Positions 43,931 to 53,021 of a stretch of DNA of 64,000 bases are shown in pieces. The notes beneath the pieces were generated by a model. That model searched no databases, was not told the DNA's origin, and was given only the letters and a program-made list of their open reading frames with translations. Every line of letters starts with the position of its first letter. Positions within the stretch are counted from its first letter, which is position 1. Source of the DNA: Polyangiaceae bacterium (GTDB lineage: Bacteria > Myxococcota_A > Polyangia > Polyangiales > Polyangiaceae); NCBI GenBank assembly GCA_016712345.1, contig JADJRH010000011.1, forward strand, positions 4,960,001-5,024,000. The letters run 5' to 3'. Position numbers and translations under genes: made by a program.

Positions 43931-45190
43931 TTAGGACCGGCGACGACGGCGAAGAGCGAGAACACCGAAGGCGCCCACAATGATGCCGGCGCTCTTCCAC
44001 GGGATGGGTTTTGTGGGATCGGGCGATGAGACGGCGCAACCGCCGAAAGCCTGGGCATCTTTGTCGTCTTCGTCTTTGTCTTCGTCAACGGGTTTTGGCT
44101 CGGGCTTGTGTGTACACAATCCAAGATCGGCGCTGCACTCAAAACCCGTGGGGCACACGTTGATGGCGTCGCACTTGTGCGAGCAATATTCACCGAGATC
44201 GGTGCCGGTATTGATGCAGATTGTGGATGTACACTCCGCGGCGCCGCAGGGTACACCCACCGCGCCGCCGTAGGCGGGATCGGTGGAAAGGCCGCTGGCC
44301 CAACCCGGGGCCGGGTAGTTTCCAATGGCGGGTTGCGCGGCGTACAGCACCACGTCTTTCATCCATTGGCCCCATCCGAAAACGTGACCGTACACAGGGT
44401 CTTCACAACCGACGCTGCCGCGCGAAGTAACACCGACGACGCGGTTTTGCATGTCGAGCGCCGGGCCACCCGAATCGCCCTGACAGATGCCTGTGTCACC
44501 GATGAACTCGGTATTCTTTACGTAGAACTTGGGACATTGATCGGCCACGCAATCAACAAACAGGTTGTCGCGGCGCCTGCGTACACCCGCGCCGCCTCCG
44601 CTGTCGTTCGTGGCGCCGAAACCGATCGCGTAATACTGCTCACCCGCCACAAGCGACGAGTCAACGCGGGGCACAAGGGGTTTGGCCTCGGCGGGATCGA
44701 CGTTTTCGTCGAGGATGAGAATGGCCATGTCGCGCCCGCACAGATCTTCTTTATTGAGGAGCGGGTCGGGTGAATTGACGTCAAGCGGCAGACCAATGAC
44801 TTCACGAACGGTGTGGTAGTCGCTCGCGTTTTGCGTGAAATAACCTTTGGTGGTGACGTAGAAGCTGCTCGGCTTGTGGAGCCCACCGGGCTTGGCCTGC
44901 CCGCACTGCACCGATTCTGAAGTGTTTGAAACGCAGTGACGTGCGGTGAGAACAACGTTGGGCGCAATCAGCGAACCCGAACATTCACCGCCGATTGTGA
45001 CATCGAAGATCCCAACGACCGACGTATCGTTTGGCGCTTCGTACCCGCCTTTGATCGGCTGCCCGTAGATGCCGATGTCTTCACCAGGGTCAGCCTCGCC
45101 CGTGGGTGTACACGCACTCAAAAGGGCAAAAACAGGAAGTGCTAAGGGGGCGGCGAATACCTGCCGCAGAAAGTGAAGTCGTTTGGGCAT
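43931..45190 (-). CDS. Trypsin-like protease with MYXO-CTERM-like tail
   Basis: About 419 residues. A lipobox-like LLSAC follows a hydrophobic signal. The S1 triad is plain: His in VVLTARHCVS, Asp in CGRDMAILIL and Ser in GICQGDSGGPALD. Several Cys pairs (around 250-340) suggest disulfides. The C-terminal AFGGCAVSSPDPTKP, hydrophobic helix (IIVGAFGVLAL) and RRRRRS form a MYXO-CTERM-like sorting signal, hence a predicted surface-anchored protease. GGAG upstream supports ATG 45190. It is divergent from comEC. Confidence 0.88.
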   Translation of the reverse strand: MPKRLHFLRQVFAAPLALPVFALLSACTPTGEADPGEDIGIYGQPIKGGYEAPNDTSVVGIFDVTIGGECSGSLIAPNVVLTARHCVSNTSESVQCGQAKPGGLHKPSSFYVTTKGYFTQNASDYHTVREVIGLPLDVNSPDPLLNKEDLCGRDMAILILDENVDPAEAKPLVPRVDSSLVAGEQYYAIGFGATNDSGGGAGVRRRRDNLFVDCVADQCPKFYVKNTEFIGDTGICQGDSGGPALDMQNRVVGVTSRGSVGCEDPVYGHVFGWGQWMKDVVLYAAQPAIGNYPAPGWASGLSTDPAYGGAVGVPCGAAECTSTICINTGTDLGEYCSHKCDAINVCPTGFECSADLGLCTHKPEPKPVDEDKDEDDKDAQAFGGCAVSSPDPTKPIPWKSAGIIVGAFGVLALRRRRRS

Positions 45191-45550
45191 CGTCAAGATC
45201 TCCACCGGAGCTATCAAGTTCACCCGGTTGCGGCGGGCATTCTAGTGAGAGAAGCGCACTCGTCCACGTCGGCGGGCACTTAAAAGCAGCACCAAACGCG
45301 TCATTGTTGTGCGTCAATTGCTTCGGGCTGGAATCGTCTTTCGATACTGAAATTGAGTGAGCCGTTTCGCCCCGCGGTCGCGCGATGCGGGGTGCAAACA
45401 GCGACTCACAAAACACTTGAACAGATCGCGGAGGTGGTGGGGGTGTCGGGCGACGGCCTCCGGCCGTCGCCCGACACCCCCACCCTCCTTCGAATCGCCA
45501 CAAATTGCAGAAGATCATGGGGGCGCGCGGTGTGCACACCGCGCGCCCCC
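45191..45550. other. Divergent intergenic region between protease and comEC, holding hairpins
   Basis: Carries the promoters of the leftward protease and of comEC. It contains hairpin 1 (45436-45484) and the 5' half of hairpin 2 (45513-45556). A weaker inverted pair spans 45357-45410 (CCCCGC against GCGGGG). Clear -35/-10 boxes were not identified. A long in-frame extension of comEC through this region is unlikely to be coding. Confidence 0.6.
45436..45484. repeat. Hairpin 1: 23-bp perfect stem, 3-nt loop
   Basis: Arms 45436-45458 and 45462-45484 are exact reverse complements, with loop TCC. The stem is GC-rich. It lies upstream of comEC and could be a terminator-like or regulatory hairpin, but no T tract follows. 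Confidence 0.95.
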
Positions 45551-45556
45551 ATGATC
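45513..45556. repeat. Hairpin 2: 44-bp perfect palindrome over the comEC start codon
   Basis: Arms 45513-45534 and 45535-45556 are exact reverse complements with no loop, centred on GTGCAC. The chosen ATG (45551) is in the right arm, so mRNA folding would bury it. Either the ATG is a poor choice, or the structure regulates start access. Confidence 0.95.
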
Positions 45557-47971
45557 GACGTTTGGGTGATTGTGGCGGGGGCGGCGCTCGGCGGGGCCGC
45601 TTTAGCGGCCTCGCCGAGCGCCGCCCTCGCCGCCGCGATCGGGAGTTTGTGGATCTTATGGAAGAGGAGGGCGGCGCATCCGGCGATTGTCGCCGGATGC
45701 GCCGCCCTCCTCTCCCTTCAGACAATGCGTGCGTACACATTGCTCGGGGAGGCGCGCGATGCGTACACAAAGTCGACAGAGGAGTTTACGCCGCCGGGGG
45801 TGTGCGTATTCAAAGGGGCGGTGGTCGACTCGCCGATCGCGTCGGTGCGAGGCGACAATGTGTACACAAGAGCGTCGGTACACATTGAAAGCGGCGATTG
45901 CGAGGGGCGCGTTTTGACAGCGGGATCGGTCGCGCGGGTGTACCAATTGCCCGAAGATCTGCGGCGCGGCGACCGAATTGAAGCGGTGGCAAAGCTCGCT
46001 CCGGTGCACTTGTTTGAGCATGAAGAGTTGCCGAACGCGTGGGTACCGGTCGCGCGAAGTCGGGTGGCGGCGAGCGGGGCGGCGATCGATGTGGTGATTG
46101 CGGAGCGGGCGTTTTCACCGGGCGGGCTTGTGGACGCGGCGCGAGCGGCGGTGCGAAAGCGGATTTTGAAAACGTACACACCCGAGGCGGCGGGGCTCGG
46201 GCGTGCGCTTGTGTTGGGTGAGACGGATCTCGACGAGGACGATCTGGCGGCGTTTCGCGACAGCGGTCTTTTGCACCTCCTCGCGGTGAGCGGCACGCAT
46301 TTGGTGATTGTGGTGGCGGCTCTCAGCGGTGCGCTGAGGCGCGCGCTGGTGCGGGTGACGGCGCTTTCGGCGCGGTGGGAAGTGGGGCGGATCGCGGCGG
46401 CGTTTGGAATAGGCGCTGCGTGGCTCTACGCAGATTTCGCCGGGGGAAGCGGCTCGGCGGTGCGCGCGGCGGCGATGTTGACAGTGGCGTTGTCGGCGAA
46501 GGTGTGGGGGCGGCGTCCGACTCCGGGGCGGGCTTTGGCGGTGGGCCTCTGCGGCGCGGCGATGTTGGATCCGCTGGTGCTTCTCGACGTGTCGTTTGCT
46601 CTTTCAACGGGCGCAACGGCCGGGCTTGTGATCTTGGGGGAGCCGATTTCAAAAGGGCTCACGCGTTGTGTACACAAGCTGATGCGAAGGGTCCCCGACG
46701 CAGACGAAGCGGTTGAAACACGCTTTGACCGGGGGCTGAAATATGTGCTTGGGTCGGTGGGAACAACGCTGGCGGCAACCTTGGGTTCAGCCCCGGCAAT
46801 GTTGCGGTTGTCGCCGCGAATGCCGGTGCTTGGGCTTGTGGCAAACGTGATCGCCGCCCCCATCGGCGAGTTGATGGCGTTGCCTGTGTGTTTGGCGCAC
46901 GCGGCGCTGGGGTGGATTGGGCCGCTGGAGCAGGCGCTCGCATGGGTAGGTTCTGGGGCGTTGATGTTTGTGAACGGTGTGGCCCACGCGGCTTCGGGAG
47001 TTGGAGGGACGTTGCCGGTGCGTTCACCATCGCCATGGCAGTTGGCGGTTTTGTTGTGCGGTGGGGTTGGGTGGAAAGTGGCTCGATCGAGGCTGAATCG
47101 TGTGTCCGCGCTCATGGGAACGGCGGCGATGGTGCTGGCTTTTGAATGGGTACACATGGAGCACGGATCGCCGAAAGGTGTACTCAGGGTGACCATGTTG
47201 GATGTGGGTCAGGGAGATTCGATCTTGATCGATTTTCCAGACGGGAAAAGCATGCTTGTGGACGGTGGGGGAATGGTTGGAAACCCTGTGGATCCGGGGT
47301 CACGGGTGATTTTGCCGGTGCTGTCGGCGAGGCGGCGGGATGGGGTGGATGTGATGGTGCTGACGCATCCTCACCCGGATCATTTCACGGGATTGAAGTC
47401 GGTGGCGGAGCGGGCAAAGGTGGGTGAATTTTGGGAAACCGGCCAGGGCGAAGCGCATGGTGCGCGGGGGGCGTACGCGGAATTGCTACGCGCGTTGCGC
47501 GGCCAAGGCGCCGTGATTCGGCGGCCGAAGGAGTTGTGCAAAGGTGTACACATGTTTGGCGAAGCGACGGTGAAAGTGCTGCGGCCGTGCCCGGATGTAC
47601 ACATGGATACACCGGCCAATGATGCGTCGCTTGTGCTCCACATTCGGTACGGGAGGCGAAGTGTACTTTTGGTGGGCGATTCAGAAGTGGATGCCGAAAA
47701 AGAGTTGATTGCGGAGGGGGTGCGGCTGCGGGCGGACGTGCTGAAAGTGGGGCATCACGGCAGTCGAACGTCGTCGTCGGAGGGGATGTTGCGCGCTGTG
47801 AGGCCGAGGTTTTCGTTTATTTCGTGCGGGGTTCGAAACACGTTTGGTCATCCGCATCGGGCGGCCATGGAGCGACTTGAACAAGCGGGGACGGAGATTT
47901 TTCGAACGGATCGGGGTGGGGAGATCATTTGGGAAACGGATGGCGAAACGATGAGCATCACGCGGCCCTAA
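45551..47971 (+). CDS. comEC: ComEC/Rec2-family DNA-uptake channel protein
   Basis: About 806 residues. N-terminal hydrophobic segments and an OB-like domain (FKGAVVDSPIASVRGDN, VARVYQLPEDLRRGDRIEA) are followed by a competence domain with the conserved motif LHLLAVSGTHLVIVVAAL. A C-terminal beta-lactamase-like domain has VTMLDVGQGDSILIDFPDG, the metal-binding LTHPHPDHFTGL and KVGHHGSRTSSS. It imports single-stranded DNA across the inner membrane in transformation. ATG 45551 is picked because the upstream extension is a hairpin region. It is 2 bp from the ABC-F start, so the two are probably cotranscribed. Confidence 0.9.
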   Translation: MIDVWVIVAGAALGGAALAASPSAALAAAIGSLWILWKRRAAHPAIVAGCAALLSLQTMRAYTLLGEARDAYTKSTEEFTPPGVCVFKGAVVDSPIASVRGDNVYTRASVHIESGDCEGRVLTAGSVARVYQLPEDLRRGDRIEAVAKLAPVHLFEHEELPNAWVPVARSRVAASGAAIDVVIAERAFSPGGLVDAARAAVRKRILKTYTPEAAGLGRALVLGETDLDEDDLAAFRDSGLLHLLAVSGTHLVIVVAALSGALRRALVRVTALSARWEVGRIAAAFGIGAAWLYADFAGGSGSAVRAAAMLTVALSAKVWGRRPTPGRALAVGLCGAAMLDPLVLLDVSFALSTGATAGLVILGEPISKGLTRCVHKLMRRVPDADEAVETRFDRGLKYVLGSVGTTLAATLGSAPAMLRLSPRMPVLGLVANVIAAPIGELMALPVCLAHAALGWIGPLEQALAWVGSGALMFVNGVAHAASGVGGTLPVRSPSPWQLAVLLCGGVGWKVARSRLNRVSALMGTAAMVLAFEWVHMEHGSPKGVLRVTMLDVGQGDSILIDFPDGKSMLVDGGGMVGNPVDPGSRVILPVLSARRRDGVDVMVLTHPHPDHFTGLKSVAERAKVGEFWETGQGEAHGARGAYAELLRALRGQGAVIRRPKELCKGVHMFGEATVKVLRPCPDVHMDTPANDASLVLHIRYGRRSVLLVGDSEVDAEKELIAEGVRLRADVLKVGHHGSRTSSSEGMLRAVRPRFSFISCGVRNTFGHPHRAAMERLEQAGTEIFRTDRGGEIIWETDGETMSITRP
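45579..45626. repeat. Hairpin 3: 22-bp stem (one G-T mismatch), 4-nt loop
   Basis: Arms 45579-45600 and 45605-45626 pair at 21 of 22 positions plus one G-T; the loop is TTTA. It lies within comEC codons ~10-25, so the hairpin also encodes GGAALAASPSAAL-type residues. Confidence 0.93.
45663..45713. repeat. Hairpin 4: 24-bp perfect stem, 3-nt loop
   Basis: Arms 45663-45686 and 45690-45713 are exact reverse complements with loop TTG. It lies within comEC at codons ~38-55 (encoding KRRAAHPAIVAGCAALL). All four hairpins have unrelated sequences, so they are not copies of one repeat. Confidence 0.95.
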
Positions 47972-47973
47972 CC

Positions 47974-50034
47974 ATGTTAAATGCGCCGAGCATGGCGCTT
48001 CTGACTGCCGCCGATCTCAGTTTCGGTTACGGAGCCGACAAGCTCTTTTCGGGTGTCACATTCACTTTGGATGCGGGCGAAAAGGCGGCTCTTGTGGCGC
48101 CGAACGGCGCTGGGAAATCAACGCTTTTGCGGTTGATTGCCAAAGAGCTTGAGCCGGATGTTGGCAGTGTTGTGCTGAAGCGCGGGGCCAAGGTGGCCTA
48201 TTTTCGGCAGTCGCATGAAGTGGCGGCCGAAGGCACGGTGATGGAAGCGTTTTTGGCGGGCTTTCAAGACATTTTGGCGTTGCGCCAAGCGCTGACAGAC
48301 GCGCAACACGCGGCGGCGAGTGGAACGGAAGAGGCGCTGGATCGGCTTCAAAAAGCGGGGGATCGTTATCATGCTGCCGGCGGTGATGCGCTGGAGCGGC
48401 AAATTGAAATGTTGGCGGGGCACTTGGGTTTTGCGGGCGATCAAATGGAAAGGCCGGTGGCGAGTCTGTCGGGCGGCGAGCGCGGGCGGTTGAATTTGGG
48501 TGTTGTGCTTGCCCAAAAAGCGGAGTTGCTGTTGCTCGACGAGCCTACAAATCACCTGGATCTTGAGACGATTGCCTGGCTTGAGAGCCATTTGCAAAGT
48601 GAGAGTTGCGCAATCTTGTGTGTGTCGCACGATAGGGCGTTTTTGGACGCGGTGTGTACACAAACAATGGAGCTTGGGCGGCGCAGCTTTCGCGCTTATC
48701 CGTTGAGGTACAGCGATTACGCGGTTGCGCGTGAAGAGGATTTGGCGAGGGAGCGGGAGCTTGCTGAGCGGCAGGCCGACTTTGTGTCCAAAACAGAGGA
48801 ATTTATTCGGCGCAACATTGCAGGTCAGAAAACCAAGCAGGCGCAGAGTCGGCGCAAAATGCTTGAAAAGCTCGACACGCTTGAAAAACCTGAAGATGTG
48901 TGGGCGCAGGCGGAGCGGGTGAGCTTTCGATTTGTGGAGGCTCCGCGCACGGGCGACATTGTGCTGGATGCGCGGGGGCTTACTGCGAACCGCGGGGGTA
49001 GAACGCTTTTTGAAGGGGTAGATCTGTTTGTAAAACGGGGTGACAAGGTTGGGATTATTGGGCCCAATGGGTCTGGGAAAAGTACGCTTTTGCGGCTGCT
49101 GGCTGGACAGGGGTTGAGCGAAGATCTAGGCGAAATTAAGCGTGGAACGAACTTGCGGGAAGGTTATTTTGACCAGCACTTGGGGTCGCTCGATCCGAGC
49201 AAAACGGCGATTGAGGAGATACGGAGTGTGCGCGGTGATCTGAACGCGGACGGGGCGCGGCAATACCTGTCTCGATTCAGGTTTTATGGGGATGATCCGC
49301 TGCGCAGAGTGTTGGGGTTTTCAGGCGGTGAGCGAAGCAGACTGGCGCTTGCAAAGTTACTGCTGGAGCCGCGAAATTGTTTTTTGGACGAGCCCACAAA
49401 TCACTTGGATATTCCAGCGGCGGAAATTCTAGAAGAGGCAATTGCCAATTTTGAAGGCACGGTGTTGCTTGTTTCACACGATAGGCGGTTTTTGTCGGCA
49501 GTGACAACGCGGATTGTAGCCTTCCATGATGGGAAGGTGGACCAATATCCGGGTGGGTTTGACGACTATGTCCGTGCGCGCGAGAAGGTGGAAAAAGCGG
49601 CGCGGGAAGAAGAAGCGGAGCGGGAAAGAGAGCGGGCATCGAACGCTAAACAGGCGGCGCGCGAGGCTGAAAAAGCAGCTTTGAATACACCTACCCGCGC
49701 GGTGAAGCGAAGTGCTTCAACAAGGCCGGTGGCGGCGGAAACGGCCCCGAAAGCGCTTTCTCCTGAAGAAAGAAAGCGGCAGTTTGAGGCTGAAAAAGCG
49801 GCGGCGCGTGCGCAGGATCGCAAGAAAAAGCGGGTGAAAGAACTCGAAGTGTTGATCGCCGAAGGAGAGGCAAAGTTGACCGAGCTGCGCGACCATCTGA
49901 AAAATCACCCGGGCGGAGACTGGGCAGCCGTGGCAAAGTTGGCGAATGAAGAGCAGTCTCTCAGCAAAGATGTGGATCGGCTGATGAACGAATGGGCCGA
50001 ATTGAGCGAAGATTTGGGGGAAGGTGTGGCATGA
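47974..50034 (+). CDS. ABC-F ATPase (Uup-like)
   Basis: 686 residues with two ABC domains. The first has Walker A APNGAGKST, signature LSGGERGRLNLG and Walker B LLLLDEPTNHLD. The second has GPNGSGKST, FSGGERSRLALAKLL and a second Walker B (FLDEPTNHLD). There is no membrane segment. A charged coiled coil forms the last ~100 residues, as in Uup. ABC-F proteins act on the ribosome or DNA; Uup is linked to precise excision. The ATG at 47974 is two bases after the comEC stop; an ATG at 47992 also fits. Its stop overlaps the next gene by 4 nt. Confidence 0.92.
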   Translation: MLNAPSMALLTAADLSFGYGADKLFSGVTFTLDAGEKAALVAPNGAGKSTLLRLIAKELEPDVGSVVLKRGAKVAYFRQSHEVAAEGTVMEAFLAGFQDILALRQALTDAQHAAASGTEEALDRLQKAGDRYHAAGGDALERQIEMLAGHLGFAGDQMERPVASLSGGERGRLNLGVVLAQKAELLLLDEPTNHLDLETIAWLESHLQSESCAILCVSHDRAFLDAVCTQTMELGRRSFRAYPLRYSDYAVAREEDLARERELAERQADFVSKTEEFIRRNIAGQKTKQAQSRRKMLEKLDTLEKPEDVWAQAERVSFRFVEAPRTGDIVLDARGLTANRGGRTLFEGVDLFVKRGDKVGIIGPNGSGKSTLLRLLAGQGLSEDLGEIKRGTNLREGYFDQHLGSLDPSKTAIEEIRSVRGDLNADGARQYLSRFRFYGDDPLRRVLGFSGGERSRLALAKLLLEPRNCFLDEPTNHLDIPAAEILEEAIANFEGTVLLVSHDRRFLSAVTTRIVAFHDGKVDQYPGGFDDYVRAREKVEKAAREEEAERERERASNAKQAAREAEKAALNTPTRAVKRSASTRPVAAETAPKALSPEERKRQFEAEKAAARAQDRKKKRVKELEVLIAEGEAKLTELRDHLKNHPGGDWAAVAKLANEEQSLSKDVDRLMNEWAELSEDLGEGVA

Positions 50035-50774
50035 GAGGTTTGCTGAAAGCCGGGGTTGTCGCGCTGCTTGTCGCGCTCATGAGCTTGATTGGTGCTTGTG
50101 GTCAAAAGGTGGACGACGGTACGCAGCCGACGGGAACACCCAGTTTGCCGGCTCTGACCATTCAAGAAGACACTCCCAACATGCTTTTGACATGGGTAGA
50201 CAGCCACGGCGATACCCACAGCGCGCTCAAGCCGTCGGAGGTTCCTGAAGAGGGAAAACCACTTGTTCGGGTGGTGATTTCTGATCGGGAAGAAGGGACG
50301 CGCGATCCGCTTTATGTGGTGGATCTGACAAAGCCCGGAGGGGGTGGGTTTGCGGCGCGGGCAATGGCAAGGCGTGAATGGGAAGGTGTGATCGCCAAAA
50401 AGCGGGAGGCGTATCTTGGGCAATTCGCGCCCAAAACAGCGGTGCCAAATCCAACGGGTGGAGCATCCACGGCGCCGACAACGTCGAGCGCACAGACGGC
50501 GGCGGGTTTTGTGGTGGTGATTTACGGCGCGGAGTGGTGCAAACCGTGTCATCAGGCGGCGGATTATCTCAAGTCAAAAGGTGTACCTTTTGTAATGAAA
50601 GACGTGGATGAAGATCGCACTGCTGCGGCTGAAATGTCGGCAAAACTTGAAAAGGCGGGGCGCCGCGGCGGGGCCATTCCAGTGATTGATGTGAAGGGTC
50701 AGATTTTGGTGGGGTATAACCGGAGCGAGTTGGATCGGGCTGTTGCCAAGGCTTCGTCGGGGACGGTGCTCTGA
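50031..50774 (+). CDS. Thioredoxin/glutaredoxin-like lipoprotein
   Basis: 247 residues. The lipobox LIGACG is followed by a ~130-residue Pro/Thr-rich linker region. A thioredoxin-fold domain near the C-terminus has the redox motif EWCKPCHQAADYLKSKGVPF (CxxC) and cis-Pro in AIPVIDVKGQILVGYN. It looks like a periplasmic thiol-disulfide protein. The substrate is unknown. GGGGGAAGG about 8 nt before the ATG and a 4-nt overlap with the ABC-F gene show translational coupling. Confidence 0.83.
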   Translation: MRGLLKAGVVALLVALMSLIGACGQKVDDGTQPTGTPSLPALTIQEDTPNMLLTWVDSHGDTHSALKPSEVPEEGKPLVRVVISDREEGTRDPLYVVDLTKPGGGGFAARAMARREWEGVIAKKREAYLGQFAPKTAVPNPTGGASTAPTTSSAQTAAGFVVVIYGAEWCKPCHQAADYLKSKGVPFVMKDVDEDRTAAAEMSAKLEKAGRRGGAIPVIDVKGQILVGYNRSELDRAVAKASSGTVL

Positions 50775-50871
50775 CTTCGGAGCCGCCGTCAAGGAAGACG
50801 CACTAGTTGTATTCTTTTCGTTGAAATTGTGAGGGGGGCACATCTCAAAAAATGGTAAGCTCCCGGGCACT

Positions 50872-51465
50872 GTGCGCGGGACTCAATTTCCGGTGATCGT
50901 GTTGCTCGTACCGGCGAGCACTTGGGTGCTTGTTGGTTGTCAGTCCCCACCTCGGGAACACACGTCTCCGGCAGAACCGGCCGGGACGAATATGGTGGTG
51001 GGAGAGCCGGTTTGGCCCGACGTTTCCGAGGTGAATCGCGAGGCCTTTTCGGCAATGCCGGGTGAGGCGCGGGAGCGAATTAAAACGTCGCGCGTACCTG
51101 TGTGGCTGCCGCACAACCCAACGTGGCTCGGATCGGCAAAAGTGGTTTCGAAAGAGCTTTGGACCACGGTGCACCTTCGGGGCGACGACGCGACAATCGT
51201 TGTGAGTGCTTCGCGTGGAGCGCACAAATTGGCGGGGGTAACACCCATGGAGGGCAACCGAAGGGTGAGGGGTAAAGGCGCGTTCGTCTCGCAAAATGAA
51301 GGGATTTGGAGCGCCAATTGGGTAGAAAGCGGCGTTTCGTATTCTGTGGAAGTGGAGTGTGATGTTCCGTCTTCCGCATCGTGCGCGTCTGAAAACAAAG
51401 TGCTCGACGTGGCCAATGCCCTGGTTTTCGTGGGTGGAAAAGGGCGAGCGGAGGTGCTGCCGTGA
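50872..51465 (+). CDS. Exported lipoprotein, function unknown
   Basis: 197 residues. Signal and lipobox: VIVLLVPASTWVLVGC. The mature part alternates strands (TVHLRGDDATIVVSASRG, YSVEVECDVPSSASC) and ends with DVANALVFVGGKGRAEVLP. No family is recognised. It may be a binding or assembly factor for the next gene, whose GTG start overlaps its stop by 4 nt (GTGA), implying translational coupling. The GTG start is preferred since no upstream ATG is in frame. Confidence 0.72.
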   Translation: MRGTQFPVIVLLVPASTWVLVGCQSPPREHTSPAEPAGTNMVVGEPVWPDVSEVNREAFSAMPGEARERIKTSRVPVWLPHNPTWLGSAKVVSKELWTTVHLRGDDATIVVSASRGAHKLAGVTPMEGNRRVRGKGAFVSQNEGIWSANWVESGVSYSVEVECDVPSSASCASENKVLDVANALVFVGGKGRAEVLP

Positions 51466-53021
51466 AACGCTTGATTGTTGCCGCCGGCGTGCTCGCCTCC
51501 ACCTTGTTTGCAAGCGTTTCGTTCGCTCAAGAGGGGTTTTCATATAACCCGCCCGGCATGCTTGTTTCAGGCTCGGGAGAAGGGCGATTCGACGAAAAAG
51601 TGTACGTGCCGAATATGCGGTTTCCCATTGAAACGGGGCCGGCATACCTCAACTCGCAGGTGTGGGGACACGGTGGATCGCAGGGTCCGGGTGGAAGCCA
51701 ATGTGACCCTGAAAACAGGCAATATCCCTGGTGGGACAACTATTGTGAAAAGCGGACGTGGGATATGCCGCTTTGCCCGGCTGGAACCGGCCATCAGGGC
51801 CAGGACATGCGCGCTGCGGACTGCGAAAAAAACGTGCATTGGGTGGTGGCCGGAGTGGACGGAACCATCACGAATGTGGGCACGTACAGCGTATATCTAA
51901 CCGCCGACGATGGAACGCGGTTTGACTATCTGCACATGGGGAGTGTGCAAGTTGCCGTGGGGGATGAAGTCAAACGGGGTGATCGGCTTGGAAAGGTATC
52001 CAACGAGTTTGGTGGAACGCCGACAACCATTCATCTGCATTTCAACATTCGGCAAGATGTGGAAGGTTTGGGGTTTGTGTACGTTCCGCCCTACCTCTCG
52101 CTGGTGAAGTCGTACCAGGAGCTGATGTCGGCGCCGCCTGAAGGAACGCTTGAAAGTGCGACTTGCGAGCGGATTTTCGGCGCGGCAGCCGATGCGGACA
52201 CTCCCGATGAGCCTGCGGACGTACACATCTCGGTGGGTGGGCCGGCCGGAGAAAAAGACGTGCTCGGCTTTGATGTGAAGGCGAATTTGTCTTCGGGGCT
52301 GTACTGCGCCGAGGGTGAAGAAACGTGTACACACGGGTTTGACTCGATGTTGCCTGTGCGTTTGCTCGACGGGGCAAACCGCGAAGTGTATGTGTACGCA
52401 AAAGACACGTGGGGAGGATCGGATCTCGCGCCGCTCGCGGGAAGCCCCAAAACGGTGACGTGTCTCGCATTTTCAACCGATGGGAAGGTGCGGCGAAAGG
52501 TTGCGGGTGACGCACAGGCGTGGGCGTTTGATACGTTTTTTGATGAATGGCCCATTCGCCCGCAGGAGATCGATGATTTGCCGAGCGGGCGAGATCTGCC
52601 GAGCGAACCCAAGTTGGTCACATCGGCTGATGCGGCGGACTTTTGGATGTTTGATGGGGTGATGTTGCGGTCGATCTCGGCCGATGCGCTGTTTGCATTT
52701 CGGCTCGATCCAAAGAGTGCCGCGATCTGGGAAGCAAGCGACGTGGCTCGCATGAAGAAGGGCAAACCGTGGCCGTCGCGGCCGGTGATTGTGTTTGACG
52801 CAAACGGTGAGACGTACCTTCTCGACGATCGCGACGATGGGCTCCTTTCGTTGGGCGGAAATGGTGAAGACGACCCTGAGACGCAGGCGAAAGAGTCCGG
52901 CTGCACGTGTACACTTGGAGCGTTTGAGAGCCGAAACGGAGGCGCTTCGGCGGCGGCCTTTGCCTTGATCGGGCTTCTTTTGTCGGCTCGGCGCAGGCGC
53001 ACAAATCGAGCAAACTCCTAG
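51462..53021 (+). CDS. M23-type peptidase-like protein with MYXO-CTERM tail
   Basis: 519 residues. Signal peptide with cleavage near SVSFAQ. The N-terminal ~200 residues contain a LytM/M23-like core: GTITNVGTYSVYLTADDGTRFDYLHMG, GDEVKRGDRLGKV and TIHLHFNI (the HxH metal ligand). The first His and the metal Asp are less clear, so activity is uncertain. The C-terminus, SGCTCTLGAFESRNGGAS, then AFALIGLLLS and RRRRTNRANS, is a MYXO-CTERM-like sorting tail. Its TAG stop is at the first edge of the tandem 144-bp repeats. Confidence 0.82.
   Translation: MKRLIVAAGVLASTLFASVSFAQEGFSYNPPGMLVSGSGEGRFDEKVYVPNMRFPIETGPAYLNSQVWGHGGSQGPGGSQCDPENRQYPWWDNYCEKRTWDMPLCPAGTGHQGQDMRAADCEKNVHWVVAGVDGTITNVGTYSVYLTADDGTRFDYLHMGSVQVAVGDEVKRGDRLGKVSNEFGGTPTTIHLHFNIRQDVEGLGFVYVPPYLSLVKSYQELMSAPPEGTLESATCERIFGAAADADTPDEPADVHISVGGPAGEKDVLGFDVKANLSSGLYCAEGEETCTHGFDSMLPVRLLDGANREVYVYAKDTWGGSDLAPLAGSPKTVTCLAFSTDGKVRRKVAGDAQAWAFDTFFDEWPIRPQEIDDLPSGRDLPSEPKLVTSADAADFWMFDGVMLRSISADALFAFRLDPKSAAIWEASDVARMKKGKPWPSRPVIVFDANGETYLLDDRDDGLLSLGGNGEDDPETQAKESGCTCTLGAFESRNGGASAAAFALIGLLLSARRRRTNRANS

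Noticed and set aside
45090..45770. A reverse-strand frame through the comEC hairpins (Arg/Pro/Cys-rich).
   Set aside because: It is a product of the GC-rich palindromes, which leave both strands open. It has no domain and overlaps the start of comEC and the protease.
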